Below are positions 63,160-64,000 of a DNA stretch of 64,000 nt, piece by piece. Each line of letters begins with the position of its first letter. The first letter of the stretch is position 1. The DNA comes from Pseudomonas sp. ZH-FAD (GTDB taxonomy: Bacteria > Pseudomonadota > Gammaproteobacteria > Pseudomonadales > Pseudomonadaceae), in the NCBI RefSeq assembly GCF_002803095.1, contig NZ_PGLR01000002.1, positions 124,001-188,000 of the forward strand, given 5' to 3'. The position numbers and the translations under genes were made by a program. Under the pieces are notes generated by a model, which ran no database searches, was not told the origin of the DNA, and saw only the letters and a program-made list of their open reading frames with translations.

Positions 63160-64000
63160 TCAGGCCAGGCGCAGCGGGTGGCGGGTAACCGATGAGGTCT
63201 GCAGGTTACTGTCGGGCAGCGGCAAAATCGCTTGGTTATGCACGCTGGCCAATTGCAGCCAAAGATGCTCGCCGGAGCTGAACTGGCCGTTGGGCAACCA
63301 CAGGCCGTGGTGCCAACCGTTGCCCGGTGCCGGGGTGCTTTGCAGTACGCCAGGGTGAGTCTGCGCATTGGGTGCACGCCGCAGCCAGACCGGCCGCGGC
63401 AGGCCTTTCAGATAGCGCAGCCCGAGGTGCAGGCCTTCGCTATTGAGATGACGCCAACGCACCAGTGCCAGGGTCGGTGTGGCATTGGTCAGCAGCAGAA
63501 CCAGTTGCCCGACCTGCAGTTGTCCACCCTCGTTGGCGTTGCACAGCAGGCGCGCGCCGCCCGGGCTGGCGTCGAGAATCTGCGCCTCGGTACGCTGCGG
63601 CAGTTTATCCAGCAGCTGCGCATGAATGGCCGGCAGACCCACCACCAGGCTGCATTGGCCTTCCAGTTCGGCACGTTCATGGCGACGTTGCTGGCGGCCC
63701 AGCCAGTGCTGGCGCACTCGTTCGAGCAACTGGCGCTCCTGCGCGCTTTGCAGGGGCGCGGGTTCGTGCAGGGCAATCAGTAGCGCGCCCAGTTCGAAGC
63801 GGCGCAGATTGGCAGCTTCGCCTTCGATACGTTGTTCGAAACTGAGGCAGGCCTGTGATTCGCTGAGGTCGACCACTGGACCTTCGGCATCGTCTTCATC
63901 GTCCCAGGCTTGCAACCTGGCCAGTGCTGCCAAAGGGGCCAGCGCGCTGAACAGGGCCAGGCATTCGCCTTCATCGAGATGGAAGGGGTTGCTCAGGGCC
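63160..64000 (-). CDS. PilZ-domain protein, partial at window edge
   Basis: The reading frame stays open to the window end, so the true start is outside. The visible 280 residues hold an N-terminal region of unknown type. A PilZ domain follows from about residue 100 of the part shown, with the c-di-GMP-binding motifs RRHER (RxxxR) and DASPGG (D/N-x-S-x-x-G). A further domain of about 100 residues ends at LPLPDSNLQTSSVTRHP. PilZ proteins act as cyclic-di-GMP receptors. The layout resembles the flagellar-brake and pilus PilZ proteins, but the partner is unknown. Confidence 0.82.
   Translation of the reverse strand, partial: ALSNPFHLDEGECLALFSALAPLAALARLQAWDDEDDAEGPVVDLSESQACLSFEQRIEGEAANLRRFELGALLIALHEPAPLQSAQERQLLERVRQHWLGRQQRRHERAELEGQCSLVVGLPAIHAQLLDKLPQRTEAQILDASPGGARLLCNANEGGQLQVGQLVLLLTNATPTLALVRWRHLNSEGLHLGLRYLKGLPRPVWLRRAPNAQTHPGVLQSTPAPGNGWHHGLWLPNGQFSSGEHLWLQLASVHNQAILPLPDSNLQTSSVTRHPLRLA

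Overview
The window is a GC-rich, densely coded chromosomal segment of a Pseudomonas (Gammaproteobacteria). The gene order decides this. It runs fabZ-lpxA-lpxB-rnhB-dnaE-accA-tilS-pyrG-kdsA-eno-ftsB-ispD, then gfnR/frmA/fghA, ispF-truD-surE-pcm-nlpD-rpoS-rsmZ-fdxA-mutS and pncC-recA-recX. Two further blocks are pyrD/rmf/rlmKL/dacB/yggL and purM-purN/perM-hda/wrbA-arsC/yihY. A GacA-controlled RsmZ RNA beside rpoS, a divergent gfnR/frmA pair and Pseudomonas-type palindromic repeats agree. The species cannot be fixed from sequence reading alone; a mendocina/oleovorans-like lineage is only a guess. No rRNA, tRNA, CRISPR array, prophage or transposase gene was seen.

Layout. 1-13.3 kb: lipid A and fatty-acid genes, DNA polymerase III alpha, tRNA-Ile lysidine synthase, CTP synthase, KDO8P synthase and enolase, closed by a terminator and repeats. 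13.5-18.2 kb: ftsB-ispD, a short HPF-like ribosome hibernation protein, and the glutathione-dependent formaldehyde pathway (gfnR, frmA, fghA). 18.2-24.6 kb: a tightly coupled run ispF-truD-surE-pcm-DUF368-nlpD-rpoS, then the RsmZ regulatory RNA with its upstream GacA site. 24.7-33.7 kb: fdxA, mutS, a BdlA-like PAS-PAS-MCP protein, and the DNA-repair set pncC-recA-recX with a LexA box, then pyrD. 33.8-38.7 kb: rmf, rlmKL, dacB, yggL. 38.8-53 kb is the most accessory-looking part. It holds a large Cache-GAF-HD-GYP protein, an FUSC-type membrane protein, dgt, and a multicopper oxidase with a SCO copper chaperone and a convergent di-haem cytochrome. An EAL protein with a C-terminal sensor-like domain, a yqjD/yqjE/yqjK-like membrane set and a lone amtB follow, the last trailed by an 838-bp nested inverted-repeat element. 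53-64 kb: a DUF3108 protein, purM-purN, DUF2066, perM-hda, an alpha/beta hydrolase, DUF2069, wrbA, arsC, yihY, a conserved unknown and a partial PilZ protein.

Themes. Stationary phase and stress recur: rpoS, RsmZ, RMF, an HPF-like protein, pcm and surE. Cyclic-di-GMP turnover or sensing recurs too: HD-GYP, EAL, BdlA-like and PilZ proteins. The strongest non-coding signals are the GacA upstream site plus RsmZ, a PsrA-like palindrome inside nlpD ahead of rpoS, the LexA box of recA, and the nested inverted-repeat element after amtB.
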